Assembly: GCA_009760855.2 (NCBI GenBank)
Contig: WPIO01000060.1
Location: 2,354,001 to 2,418,000 of the forward strand
Direction of reading: 5' to 3'
Length of the DNA stretch: 64,000 nt
Source: Cristatella mucedo
Taxonomy: Eukaryota > Bryozoa > Phylactolaemata > Cristatellidae
Under the pieces are notes generated by a model that was not told the DNA's origin, did not search any database, and was given only the letters and a program-made list of their open reading frames with translations. The translations under genes and the position numbers were made by a program. Shown here piece after piece: positions 9,838-19,114 of this stretch. Each line of letters starts with the position of its first letter. Position 1 is the stretch's first letter.

Positions 9838-11029
9838 ATGATAAATGGTGAAATACACGCAAGTAAAAACAAACCTTATAGAGGAAGTGTTCAAGAAGCA
9901 TTGGATTTAGAGAATAAACTTACTAATTTAGGAAGTGTACGTGTTGCTACTATTCTTGATAATTCTCAAGAGATACAAAGAATTGAAGCAGAAATGCAAG
10001 CAAGAGTTAGAGTTAAACATAAACTAAATGAACGTGTGTTAGAGAAATTAACTGATAACTCTGGTAATGTTGTTATTGATAAACTAAAGAAAGTTAGACC
10101 ATCACTTGCAGTTCAAATGGAACAAAAAGAAGAAATACAGAAAACACAAAGAACAATTAAAGCACCTGTAGATGTTTCTAATATAGTAAAAAAAGGATTT
10201 GAAGCTATTGCTGAAGGAAAACCTAAAAAAAAGCGGTAACTATTGCAAATCAAGCTAAAACATATTCTGCTAATCCAGAGGTGACAGAAGCAATTGATTC
10301 ACTTCAAAAAGGAATTGCAGATTATCTTAATGTTAATCCTTCAACTGGTAAGAAACCTAGGAAGAGAGTTAAAAAAGCAAAAGTTGTTCAATCTGAACCT
10401 GTTGTTCAAGAACCAGTTGTTCAAGAACCAATTGTTCAAGACCTGGAATATATGGTGCTGTAAGTGATGGTATAAATGTTGGAATTGCCGAAACAATTAA
10501 TAATTCAATTACTCAGTCAGGAGCAACAACAGATAAGTTTCAAATCGGAGCTGATACTGTTACATCTAACTCATGGCTTGTATTACCTGTTGGTTGGACA
10601 TTCCTTGCAAGTAAATCTACTCTTTCTACTATTCTAGGATTTACTGCCGAGGCTTACACTACACTTACAGCTGCTGACTTTGCTAAGATGTATCCTGATA
10701 TTACACCTGTTGTTTGTACACCTAACAATAAGATTATTTCAGAAAAAGAAGTATTTGTTACTAATATTGATTTTATACTTGTAAGCTGTAATATGGTTGC
10801 TAGTGGAACGAGTTACATAAATGGAACTGAAACACAAGTATTGTGTAGTTTTCCTTATGATGCTTATCCATGGCAATTAAAGGTTTATGAACCAAAAACT
10901 ATTGAATATCATAATGTTGCTAGTGATCCTATATCTGATATAGTTATTACTATTACTGATCAAGATATAAATTTAATAGATTTTAACTCGCAAAAGATTA
11001 CAGTTTCTATAGAAATTATTGAAGTTTAA
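9838..11029 (+). pseudogene. Virion protein: basic N-terminal part and beta-rich C-terminal part
   Basis: The first 133 codons (MINGEIHASKNKPYRG...) are helical and basic, ending in KPKKKR; the next open segment carries GKKPRKRVKKAKV and a short PVVQE repeat; the last 113 codons or more are beta-rich and end in the pattern ITITDQDINLIDF...ITVSIEI, which I associate with Maverick structural proteins. Frameshifts lie at an A8 run near 10224 and near 10446. The ATG follows GAATATAGGAGAAA. Two motifs, LGFTAEAY and YINGTETQVLCSF, resemble parts of minor capsid proteins. It is likely a minor virion component, but I cannot assign it to a named family. Confidence 0.55.
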
Positions 11030-11037
11030 TATAGAAA

Positions 11038-11924
11038 ATGTCAATAAGATTAACTGGAACTAGTAGTTCTTAATCAAAAACATTATCTCCACCTCTTATG
11101 CTTGGATCTGATTCAGGTTACAATAAAATTGGATTACGAAGAGTAGAGTTACTTATACTAATAAAGTAATATTAATTGTTATTAAAGATGTAAATGATAA
11201 ACTTTGGTTTAGGTGGTCTATGACTGATGTAAGTAGTGCATATATTACAATTGCTCCTGGTTATTGTGACTCAAATAAAGTAACTGCTGCTCTAAATAAA
11301 GCATTATCAGAACCACAAGTGAAAACTATCGTTGCTCAAAATGGATCAACGACAACATCAACAGTTAGTGCTTTTTATGATACAACTAAAAGAAATAGTA
11401 AAGGTATACAATTTAGTGTTGATGCAGATGATACAATATTATTGGCAAGTAGTTAGTGATTATGTTGTTCTACTTGGAAGTTATTCTAATGTAACGAATT
11501 CAATTGAAGATACTCTTGGTTTTAATTCAAATTGACAAGGAACATTGATAGTTCTCTTGTAGGTGTAACACCATATGAAGCAATAGAAAAAGCAATGTAT
11601 TTTTCTGGTATCTTTAGAGCATGGAATAAACTGGTATTACCAGATAATAAAGGAATAAGATGGATTAGTGTTAATTGTGACTTAGTTGATCCTTTTAAGA
11701 ATTACGTAGAAAGAAGAAAAGGATTTTTATAACAGTGCACATCTTTACATATTATAAATATTGATGATATTAATCCAGGTGAAAAGGTTGATCTTCATAT
11801 TCCTAATGTATTATATTTACCAACACGCGGTGATGTAGATGCAATGAGTAGTTTTAAAATAGGATTAAGTGATCAACATGGAAATGCTGTAAGTATTATT
11901 ACTGATGTAGTTGCAACAATGTAA
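11038..11924 (+). pseudogene. Penton-like minor capsid protein
   Basis: Starts MSIRLTGTSSS after AATATAGAAA. Contains ITIAPGYCDSNKVTAALNKAL followed later by SIEDTLGF and then WISVNCDLVDPF, the order seen in penton/minor capsid proteins of Maverick viruses (a GYY-type turn, an LGF block, then a beta-rich end finishing with SDQHGNAVSI). In-frame TAA at 11071-11073 and frameshifts near 11145, 11450, 11535 and 11725. It lies directly before the coiled-coil and major capsid genes, as expected for the morphogenetic module. The identification rests on pattern and position. Confidence 0.6.
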
Positions 11925-11945
11925 ATTTCAAAGTAATTTAGAGCA

Positions 11946-12548
11946 ATGGGTATCTATGCGAGAATTGGACATGATAGAATGCATGGAGGTAAATATCGCG
12001 GCTCTGGAGCAGAATTTGATAATGCTATTGATACATTTAAGAAAGTTTTAGGTACTGCAAGTAATGCTGCTGATGCAGGATTAAAAGTTGCAAGCAAAGG
12101 TATTGAAATGCAACAAGCAAGAAAACTTACTGAAATACAAACAAAGAAAGAAACGATAGATCAAGATTATGCTAATAAAAGAAGAGAGATGGATGATAAA
12201 CTTGAAGAAGAAACAAGAAAGAAAGAACTTGAATATGAACTTGAGAGAAAAAGAAAAGATGAAGATTGTGATAGAAAGATGAAAGAGATGGATCTTCAAC
12301 TAAAAAAAGTTAAGCTTTAACTGGTAGCTAAGAAAAAATGTAAAAAAGGTAGAAAGGCAAAAATAGAAGAAGAAGAACCAGAATTAGAAGACTATTCAGA
12401 GACTCTTAAAGAGAATGATCCTAAAGCATATAAGGAAATAGCAAAAGCAATTAATGATAAAGCTGTTCTTCCTCCAAGAATTGATGGATATGGTGGAAAC
12501 ATGAAGAAAAGATTAGTAGCTGGATTATATATTCAAAGTAGGAAATAA
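11946..12548 (+). pseudogene. Coiled-coil virion-associated protein with one internal TAA
   Basis: N-terminus MGIYARIGHDRMHGGKYRGSG, then Ala-rich helix, then a long charged coiled coil (KRREMDDKLEEETRKKELEYEL). A TAA at 12318-12320 interrupts; the same frame continues as a Lys/Glu-rich segment ending in LVAGLYIQSRK and TAA at 12546-12548. The Gly/His/Arg-rich start resembles precursor core or scaffold proteins near the capsid gene in related viruses, but I do not recognise a specific family. The start has a weaker motif, TAATTTAGAGCA. Confidence 0.5.
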
Positions 12549-13046
12549 TTTTTAGTTTTTTATATATAGAAGAAATGGCAAATGCATCTATTGATAGTAT
12601 ACTTGAATTAGGAGATCCTGAATTTCCTGCGTATTAAACTTAGAGACTATCAATTTATAGAGTTTTATCAAACTAATGGAAATTAAACTGATACTGTTAC
12701 TTCCAAACTAGTTACATTCATTGTTCCTGGTGGAAAAAAACGTTTTATGTCCTATCTGATGGATATCTTCTACTTGAAGGACAAAAACAGGTCCAAACTG
12801 CTGCTGGTGGTGCTTTTGGTACACCTGATAGAAATCTTACCTTTAGTCTTGTTAATAATGCTGGTGCATGGATGTTCAATAGTATGAGAGTTAGACTTGG
12901 TACTGAAGAGATTGAAAGCCTTCAATTAAAGGAATGAGTTGGAAGTGTTTCAACACTAATGGGGTCTTCTATGTTATCCGAATTAATATAACAGAACTAA
13001 AGGTCCTGCTACTGGATGGAGAAAAGATGAAGCAAGTGGAATTGAC

Positions 13047-13222
13047 AGCCGTGATGGCACACTAGGTAAGGCGGTTGCTTTCACGACCTCGGTCCCGAGT
13101 TCGTGGGTTCGATTCCTGTGGTGGGCGATCCTTTATCGCCACTGCAAGCGGTGTGATAGCCATAAAGGCTCTTCTGTCGCTATAAAAAAGAGGCTGTTTA
13201 AGCAGCTAGGATTTATTTATTT
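13047..13222 (+). mobile_element. tRNA-derived SINE (family A) inserted in the capsid gene
   Basis: Pol III promoter-like head: A-box-like region from TGGCACACTAGG and B box GGGTTCGATTCCT at about 13107, followed by a body GCCACTGCAAGCGG...CATAAAGGCTCTTCTGTCGC and an ATTT-repeat tail. Flanked by ATTGAC (13041-13046) and ATCGAC (13223-13228), a near-perfect 6-bp duplication. The same element occurs at 23048-23225 and, reversed, at several places to the right. Confidence 0.88.
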
Positions 13223-13788
13223 ATCGACGATTTATCTACAGGTCTCACTTCTTATGCTAGTCCTAATGCTGCTGGACCTTCTGCTTCAAACACTGGATAT
13301 GTAGTTAGAAGAGGACTTATAAATAAAACTATTGACGAGGTAGGAAATTTCAGTATTGCATTACCTCAAGCAAGAGTCTCTGGTTTTTGTGCTGATATGA
13401 ATAAAATTCTTTATAATATTCCATTTATAATTGAAATGACAAGAGTTGGTGGATTAGATAGAGATATTACTTTGACTAATGCAAGTGGAGGTGCAAATGA
13501 CACAAATAATGCAGTGGCTACAAAAGCACTTGCTCTTGCTAATGGACAAGGTATGAATACTGCTTTCAGAACCGCGATGTCAAAAATGAAACTTCTTGTT
13601 CCATGTGTTGTTCCAAAAGAAAGTATTCAAAGAACACTAGCTGATATTTCAAGTGAGAGATCAAAGAAAAGTAGACTAAATTACAGAGTTAGACGTTATG
13701 AAAACATTACTATAAATAGTCTCAACCAAAATCTTAAATTTACTAAATCTCTATCCGTTCAAAATACAATTGATAAGGTTAGATGGTT

Positions 13789-14665
13789 ATAATAACAATG
13801 CACTTGAAAAAGCGCCCTCAGAGAACTTAATCTCTTTCTAGGCGCTTTGCATTTGCTACAAAGTGAAATGCAATTGAATGGTAAGTAAAATCATGCTTGA
13901 AAAACGAACAAAATGAATAACATGGTTAGGGGTGACATGCACAGGGTCAGCATGCAAATGTGGTAAGTGGCAGCATGCACAGTGTCAGCACGCATAAGCA
14001 CATCAAGGACGAATCACAGGGACTGACGAAATGCTGTCCTAAATAGGTGTGTTTTTAAGTTCCTTTTAAATGTGGTCAGGTCAGGGGATGTTCTGATGCA
14101 GGTCGGGAGGGAGTTCCAGGCTTTGGGAGCATACGAACTAAATGCACGGTCTCCAAAGGATTTAAGGTTTGAACGAGGTATTTCTAGACTGTTGGATTCC
14201 GAAAAGCTGGTGGTACGATGCTTGGCCTGATGGGGGGAGTATGTCGGAGAGGTAGGCTGGAGCCAAAGAATGAAGGGACCTAAAAGTGAGCGACAAAACC
14301 TTGAAGTCAATACGTTGCTTGACTGGTAGCCAGTGCAGGTCGGCGAGAAGTGGAGTAATGTGGCAACTGCGACGCTCACGACAGACAAGCGTAGCTGCAG
14401 AGTTTTGCACCAGCTGCAATCGCCTGATCGCACATGCTGGTAGGCCAGTAAGCAGTGAGTTGCAGAAGTCGAGACGAGATGTCACGAATGCATGGACCAA
14501 CTTGGACGTGGTATCCTTATCTAAACAAGCCCTAATTTTAGCAATGTTATGAAGCTGAAAATAGGCAGATTTAACTGCGGAGCTGGCAGAGTCAATTTTG
14601 ACAGTCAGCCTTTCCAATCTCTGAATCACACTGAGTTTGCCCATAACTAGTAAGTTAGTTTTGTC
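13789..14665 (-). mobile_element. 5'-truncated LINE family 1 (CR1/L2-like) inserted in the capsid gene
   Basis: Minus-strand C-terminal part of a reverse transcriptase ORF is readable in pieces (LQLVQNSAATLVCRERRSC and WLPVKQRIDFKVLSLTFRSL), followed by the 3' tail hairpin and an ATT-type microsatellite at the plus-strand left edge. The sequence ATGGTT occurs just before (13783-13788) and just after (14666-14671) the insertion. Relative to the copy at 21466-22745 it has lost about 90 bp near 14580. Otherwise the two copies look nearly identical, so the insertion is recent on that scale. Confidence 0.9.
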
Positions 14666-15147
14666 ATGGTTGATCGTTGCAGTTCAAAATAGTGATAAAT
14701 ATGATAGTAACACTGGTAATCCCTGTACTTACAACCATTGCGACATTAAAAGTGTTTCAGTTCTTGCTAATGGATCAAAACAATACCCAACAATTGTAAG
14801 ATCTAGTGAACCTAAAAAAGGTAAGCATGCACCAGCATATATGGATTTTACGACTTTCAGAAAACAATATCTTGGTGTTAATGAGATTGCAAATCCTGTT
14901 GGTGTTACTTTCTCAGAGTGGATGACACTTTATCCTATTCATGTTATTGATCTTCAATACTATGATGAACCACTTAGAGTAACTTCTAGACTTGATGTAA
15001 CTGTTGAATTTAATACTGGTATAGCTAATACTAATCCTACTCCTACAATAATGCTCTACTATTTAACTATTTGTGAGAATAATGCTGAACTAACTTCTAA
15101 CGGAAGTGGTGCTAGTTTCACTTGCAGTAAGGGGATGATGGTTTACG

Positions 15148-16018
15148 ATGGAAAAGATTTTTAATAAAATTATAATTAATAAATATCATGCAGAAAAACC
15201 AGTTTTTATTCAATGGTCAGAAGAATGGAAGAGATCTATGAGTTAAAATATAGGTGGGTTGGAATTATATTCTGTTTTAGGAAATAGCATGGTATTTGGT
15301 TCCCAAATTGATTGTGATATAGAAATAATTGCTAATATAAAACTAAAAATATATATTTCAAATTCGCAGCCGATGAAATTTGCACAAATGTTATTTCGTA
15401 AAGTGTTTGAACCAATAGCTGCAAAATATTTAGAAATGAAATTAGATAGAACTATTGAAAATGCAAATGATTTTTTTACTAGTGATGGAGTTTATAGATA
15501 GATTCACGTGAAGCGATTATTGATCAAGATACAATAATAGAAATAAAATGTTTATGGTCAAGAAGTATAGTAGAAGATTGTATACCAAAAGAATATCTTG
15601 CTCAGTGTCTGCTTGGATTACATGTACTAAAATTAAGTAGATTTTTTTATTCAGAATTTGAAATCTTTGTTCCTGGTTTGAATTATGATGATGTACCTAA
15701 AGATTATATTGCGGCTGGTTCAGTGAGAATACCAACTAATTATGTTTTTGATATGCCGATATGTGTTCCATTATTTATGTATTTGCTTAAAGATGAGAAA
15801 TATTTCGATTTTGAATTTAATATAATAAGTGATTATGGTAGATTTAGCAATAAAAAAGTTTTGGTTATGATATAAAATATAATATTAACAAAGTAGAGAT
15901 AAAACGTGTTGAAGAGCAAGATCCATTTAGATTTTCAAGAATATTTTTAATAGTTAGAGAAGTATTAGATAGAAGTAAAAAATTAATCAATGAATATATA
16001 GAAAATGTCAAAGTTTAA
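15148..16018 (+). pseudogene. Probable lambda-exonuclease/YqaJ-type PD-(D/E)xK nuclease
   Basis: A frame from MEKIFNKIIIN contains KVFEPIAAKYLEMKL, then FFTSDG at 15475-15489, then TIIEIKC with the EIKC core at 15540-15551, and downstream YLAQCLLGLHVL. The order of a Glu-bearing helix, DG and ExK matches the two-metal PD-(D/E)xK fold of lambda exonuclease, YqaJ and baculovirus alkaline nuclease. These enzymes chew 5' ends for single-strand annealing recombination. Breaks: TAA at 15244-15246, a frameshift near 15499 between DG and EIKC, and another near 15865. The start overlaps the end of the capsid gene and the end overlaps the next ATG. I call the fold with moderate confidence; the exact subfamily is open. 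Confidence 0.55.
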
Positions 16019-16859
16019 TTCAACTGACCATGTTTCAAAAGTTAATGGATATCTTCTTTCAGATTTGAATGCAAATGGAAATCGAATCGTTAATGTATCC
16101 GAAACACTTAATGACTCTGATGGTGTAACAAAATCCTGTGCAGATACTAAAATTGTTGTTAATACAGGAACAACACTTAATCTTGCTGGAAAAACAATTA
16201 CTAACCTTGGACAATGAGTTAATCCCACAGATGTTGTTAATGTTAGTCAAATAAATAACTATGTTAAAAAACAGGTGATAAATGCTTGGAGACTTAAATA
16301 TGAATAGCTTTGCTCAAACATCTAATTATTGGAATTCGGGTAATACTAAACCAACAGTGTTAAATGATGATTATTGTATTACTTACGGCGGACTTAAACG
16401 AGATGTATTATTAAAAGCATTTCCTTCGACAACAAATATTGATATGGGTTCTTATTCCATAACTAATTTTGCTAATCCTGTCAATCCTTCTGATGTTGCG
16501 ACTAAATCTTATGTAGAAAAAACAGTTAAAAAATAACAGAAGTACTAGCTCTATCAATGGATCGAAATGCAAATAACTCAATAATAAATCTATCAACACC
16601 TTATTCACGGACAAATAAAACATCTCCTCTTATAATGATATTAAATGTAATGGTTTTTGGAGCATCTAATTGTATGTTTCTAAAACCTAATACTGATGCA
16701 ACTGCTGTATCTGGAGATGTAAGAGCTATAAATACTTCTCCAACAGGTGTGGACTTAAATTATTATGTATATTTTACAAGATTAGCGACAGACTATTACT
16801 CCATTGATACAACTGGAAAACTAAGAGTAAACATCTTGGTCAGTTATGTACCCACCTGA
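16005..16859 (+). pseudogene. Fibre-like virion protein C
   Basis: Starts MSKFNSTDHVSKVNG after AATATATAGAAA. Several fibre repeats are visible: LNLAGKTITNLGQ then VNPTDVVNVSQINNYV, and MGSYSITNFANPVNPSDVATKSYV, then MDRNANNSIINLSTPY before a beta-rich head ending at 16859. In-frame TGA at 16215-16217 and frame changes near 16280 and 16540. The repeat type matches the minus-strand genes at 5745-7062, so the element carries at least three fibre paralogues. The gene ends tail to tail with the zinc-finger gene, overlapping it by about 38 bases. Confidence 0.7.
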
Positions 16860-17278
16860 AAAGTATAAATGATATATTAAAACTATTAACTCTCTTAACT
16901 TTGTTTCTTTACGATTACCTTTAGGAAGAGGGAATAGTTTTGAAATAGCACAAATAGCTTCATGATCTACACAATGATATAAAGAAGTAGAGCAACATTA
17001 TTTTTTTAAGTGTTCTTAACTAATGAATATAATTTAGCTGGTCACTCTTTTTTAAAAGAGTTATTATTTACGTTACAGTATGAACAAATTGTAATTGAAT
17101 CATTACTCATAAGACTAGAATCAAATTATGTTTCATTCATATCTATATCACATATATCACAACGTATTTCATATTTTCCTTTTGGTCTCTTTATTTCTTG
17201 ATGACAGTAAGGATGTTTTCCTTCTAGATAATCAATCTCTTTAAATGTATTTAAACACGTTTCACAAAATATTTCCAT
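16821..17278 (-). pseudogene. Cys-rich zinc-finger-like viral protein
   Basis: Reads MEIFCETCLNTFKEIDYLEG from 17278, followed by PYCHQE, RCDICDID, ICSYCNVN and, after a frame change near 17005, CVDHEAICAI. That is five Cys/His pairs spaced like treble-clef or RING-type fingers. A TAA lies after DMNET and a TGA at 17042-17044. The start resembles the other zinc protein at 9137 (MEIYCLKC) and, like it, lies head to head with a plus-strand gene. Not annotated easily from single ORFs because it is broken. Role unknown. Confidence 0.55.
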
Positions 17279-17288
17279 TCTCTATAGA
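17279..17288. promoter_or_regulatory. Bidirectional promoter between zinc-finger gene and integrase
   Basis: Ten bases, TCTCTATAGA, separate the two divergent ATG codons. The motif is nearly palindromic, giving CTATAGA toward the integrase and CTATAGAGA toward the zinc-finger gene. It matches the TATAG start motif of the other genes. Function inferred from recurrence. Confidence 0.55.
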
Positions 17289-18162
17289 ATGTTATTTTTA
17301 ACTCTAAATGAAAGAAAAAAAGAAGGTAAATTTAATACTGACTCAGATATAAGTCAAGTATTCAAACCAAGACCTAAGAATATTCTACAAGGTTTCTTTA
17401 ATATTGTCGAGCCCAATGAAAATCATCAAGCAGATATTTTATACATGCCGAATGATTCTGGATATAAATATGCACTTAGTGTTATTGATGTTGCTAGTAG
17501 ATGTAAAGATTCAAGACCTCTTAACAAAAGTCTACTACAGAAGTAACAAAAGCAATAATAGATATTTACAACAAAGGTCCTTTGAAATGGCCAAAGAAAA
17601 TGACAGTTGATCCAGGATCAGATTTTAAAGGAGAGTTTGCTAAAGAAATGAAAAAACACGAGACACAAATTATTGAAGGCACTAGTAAAAAGAATGTTGC
17701 ATTAGTTGAAAGAAGGAATAGAACAGCTGCTGAGACAGCATTTATTGCTCAGTATGAAAAAGAAATAGAAAGTATCAATAAAGAAGAATATACTAGAAAT
17801 AGAGAGTGGAATGATAATTTACTAAATATTATTGATTATCTAAATAATAGTGTTACGAAAGCAATAGGTGAAAAACCTGTTAAAGCGATCAAAAAGAAAA
17901 AGTAAAACTAAAGAAACCGAAGTATCATAGAAAAGTAGGAGAACAAGAACAGTTATTAGAACTTGGAACAACTTTGAGATATTTATTAGAACTAGGTGAA
18001 GGAGAAGATGAAAAGAGAAGAAGAGCTACAGATGCGATATGGAGTTTAACTAAACATACTATTGTTAGAATAATAGTATTGCAAGAACAAGCTGTTAAAT
18101 ATTGGGTAAATGATGTTAAAAGAAGTTTTGTTAGGGGGGAGTTGCAAGTTACTAAGACTTAG
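17289..18162 (+). pseudogene. INT: Retrovirus-like integrase (Maverick type)
   Basis: Inserts the viral genome into host DNA. The catalytic triad is readable: Asp in HQADIL (codon at 17433), Asp in VDPGSDF (17609) and Glu in VALVERRNRT (17708). A C-terminal SH3/chromo-like part follows with RRRATDAIWSL and KRSFVRGEL (families usually have FVREEL, so one Glu is Gly). The zinc-binding N-terminal domain is not obvious in this frame. Frameshifts near 17540 (between the first and second Asp) and near 17900. It ends convergent with the membrane-protein gene, overlapping it by 11 bases. Confidence 0.88.
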
Positions 18163-19114
18163 TATCACTTATGCTTCCAAATGGTTCAACAATTATTTCA
18201 TCGATTTATTCTTTAGTTACTAAATCATCATCTCAAGCATCAACAATCTTTGAAACTAATTTATGATTTACTTGAAGGTTAGATCATTTTTATTCTATTA
18301 ATTTGTGATATTGTACTATCTATTGAGATTATTATTGTTGATAAAGCACCTAATACTGTGACTACGTGAGAAAGATCCTCACGTTTTTGAATGTAAGTAC
18401 TGGTTACTGTAATCGCAAGAGATAGTAAGATACCTATAAATTTAAAACAGTATCTAACTCTTATTAATTTAGTTAAGCAACCTTTAATTATATCATTGTC
18501 TAAAAGTATTTGATGATACTTGGTATTTGCGTATTTGGTTCAAAGGTCTGACATTGTCCTATATTAATTAGAATTAACTTCCAAGATCTTGTAACAGGAC
18601 TAGGAAGAGGAGTATGATGACAATTTGGAAACATACAATCACAAACATCGCTACTATTTTCAGAAATTTCAATATCATGATCTTTTATTATAATTTTCGG
18701 AAAATGTAATTCTTCAAGTTCTTTATCATAATCATACTTTGTTTTCCAAGAATGTTCATCTTTGTCATAAAAACAATAATCAGTACTAACATTAATATTA
18801 TAATTAGTATGATGTTTACATTGTGTTAATGTTTCACTTTGTAATTTTGAATTATTTAATACAATTTCTTTATATTTCTCAGGCCATTTCATTTTACTAA
18901 TTTCAGATCTTCTCCTTTTACACTTTTCAATGTGCTTTTCAACTAAACATTTTCTCCAATAAACGGCTTTAGAAACAACTTTTTGTAAAATATAATCAAA
19001 ACTATAAACTCTATAAATTTTATCAAATAAACATGTATTACATTCTGGAAAAGTACACTTTGAAACAAAAGAACTTAGTTCTTTAACCTTAGTAGGTAGA
19101 TCAATTCTATGCAT
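18152..19114 (-). pseudogene. Cys-rich protein with C-terminal membrane segments
   Basis: The first 204 codons are open (MHRIDLPTKVKELSSF...), with clustered Cys (CTFPECNTC near residues 20-28, VCDCMFPNCHH further on) and a highly charged middle. A frameshift near 18505 leads into a frame with two hydrophobic stretches (GILLSLAITVTSTYI and VTVLGALSTIIISI), then a cytoplasmic-type tail with TGA and TAA codons to a TAG at 18152. I recognise no family. Position at the right end beside the integrase and the membrane anchors suggest a virion-envelope or host-interaction protein, which is inference. Confidence 0.5.

Larger units (their letters stand above)
12575..15164 (+). pseudogene. MCP: Major capsid protein (double jelly-roll), split by a SINE and a LINE
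   Basis: Builds the icosahedral shell. Starts MANASIDSILELGDPEF after TATATATAGAAGA. Recognisable pieces: LVTFIVPGG, VNNAGAWMFNSMRVRLG (12848-12900), IALPQARVSGFCADMN (about 13355-13402), the 131-codon open block 13397-13792 and the C-terminal part 14672-15164 with FSEWMTLYPIHVIDLQYYDEPL. Breaks: frame changes near 12633, 12755 and 12945, in-frame TAA near 12682, TGA at 12935-12937, a SINE (13047-13222) and a LINE (13789-14665). The flanks of both insertions fit together in frame around short duplications, so these are later insertions into an older gene. The next gene starts 17 bases before this one ends. Confidence 0.85.

Noticed and set aside
9826..9838. Bacterial-type ribosome binding site (AGGAG) before the ATG at 9838
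   Set aside because: It is part of the recurring TATAGGA motif of a eukaryotic virus; other starts lack AGGAG.
724..12684. TAA/TAG read as Gln (ciliate-like code) in the viral genes
   Set aside because: Some stops sit where Lys or Leu is expected (for example 3041 and 9282) and C-to-T decay explains the Gln-like cases.
13100..13125. Genuine tRNA genes at SINE heads
   Set aside because: The B box and A box are present but the cloverleaf cannot be completed, and the body and tail are those of a SINE.
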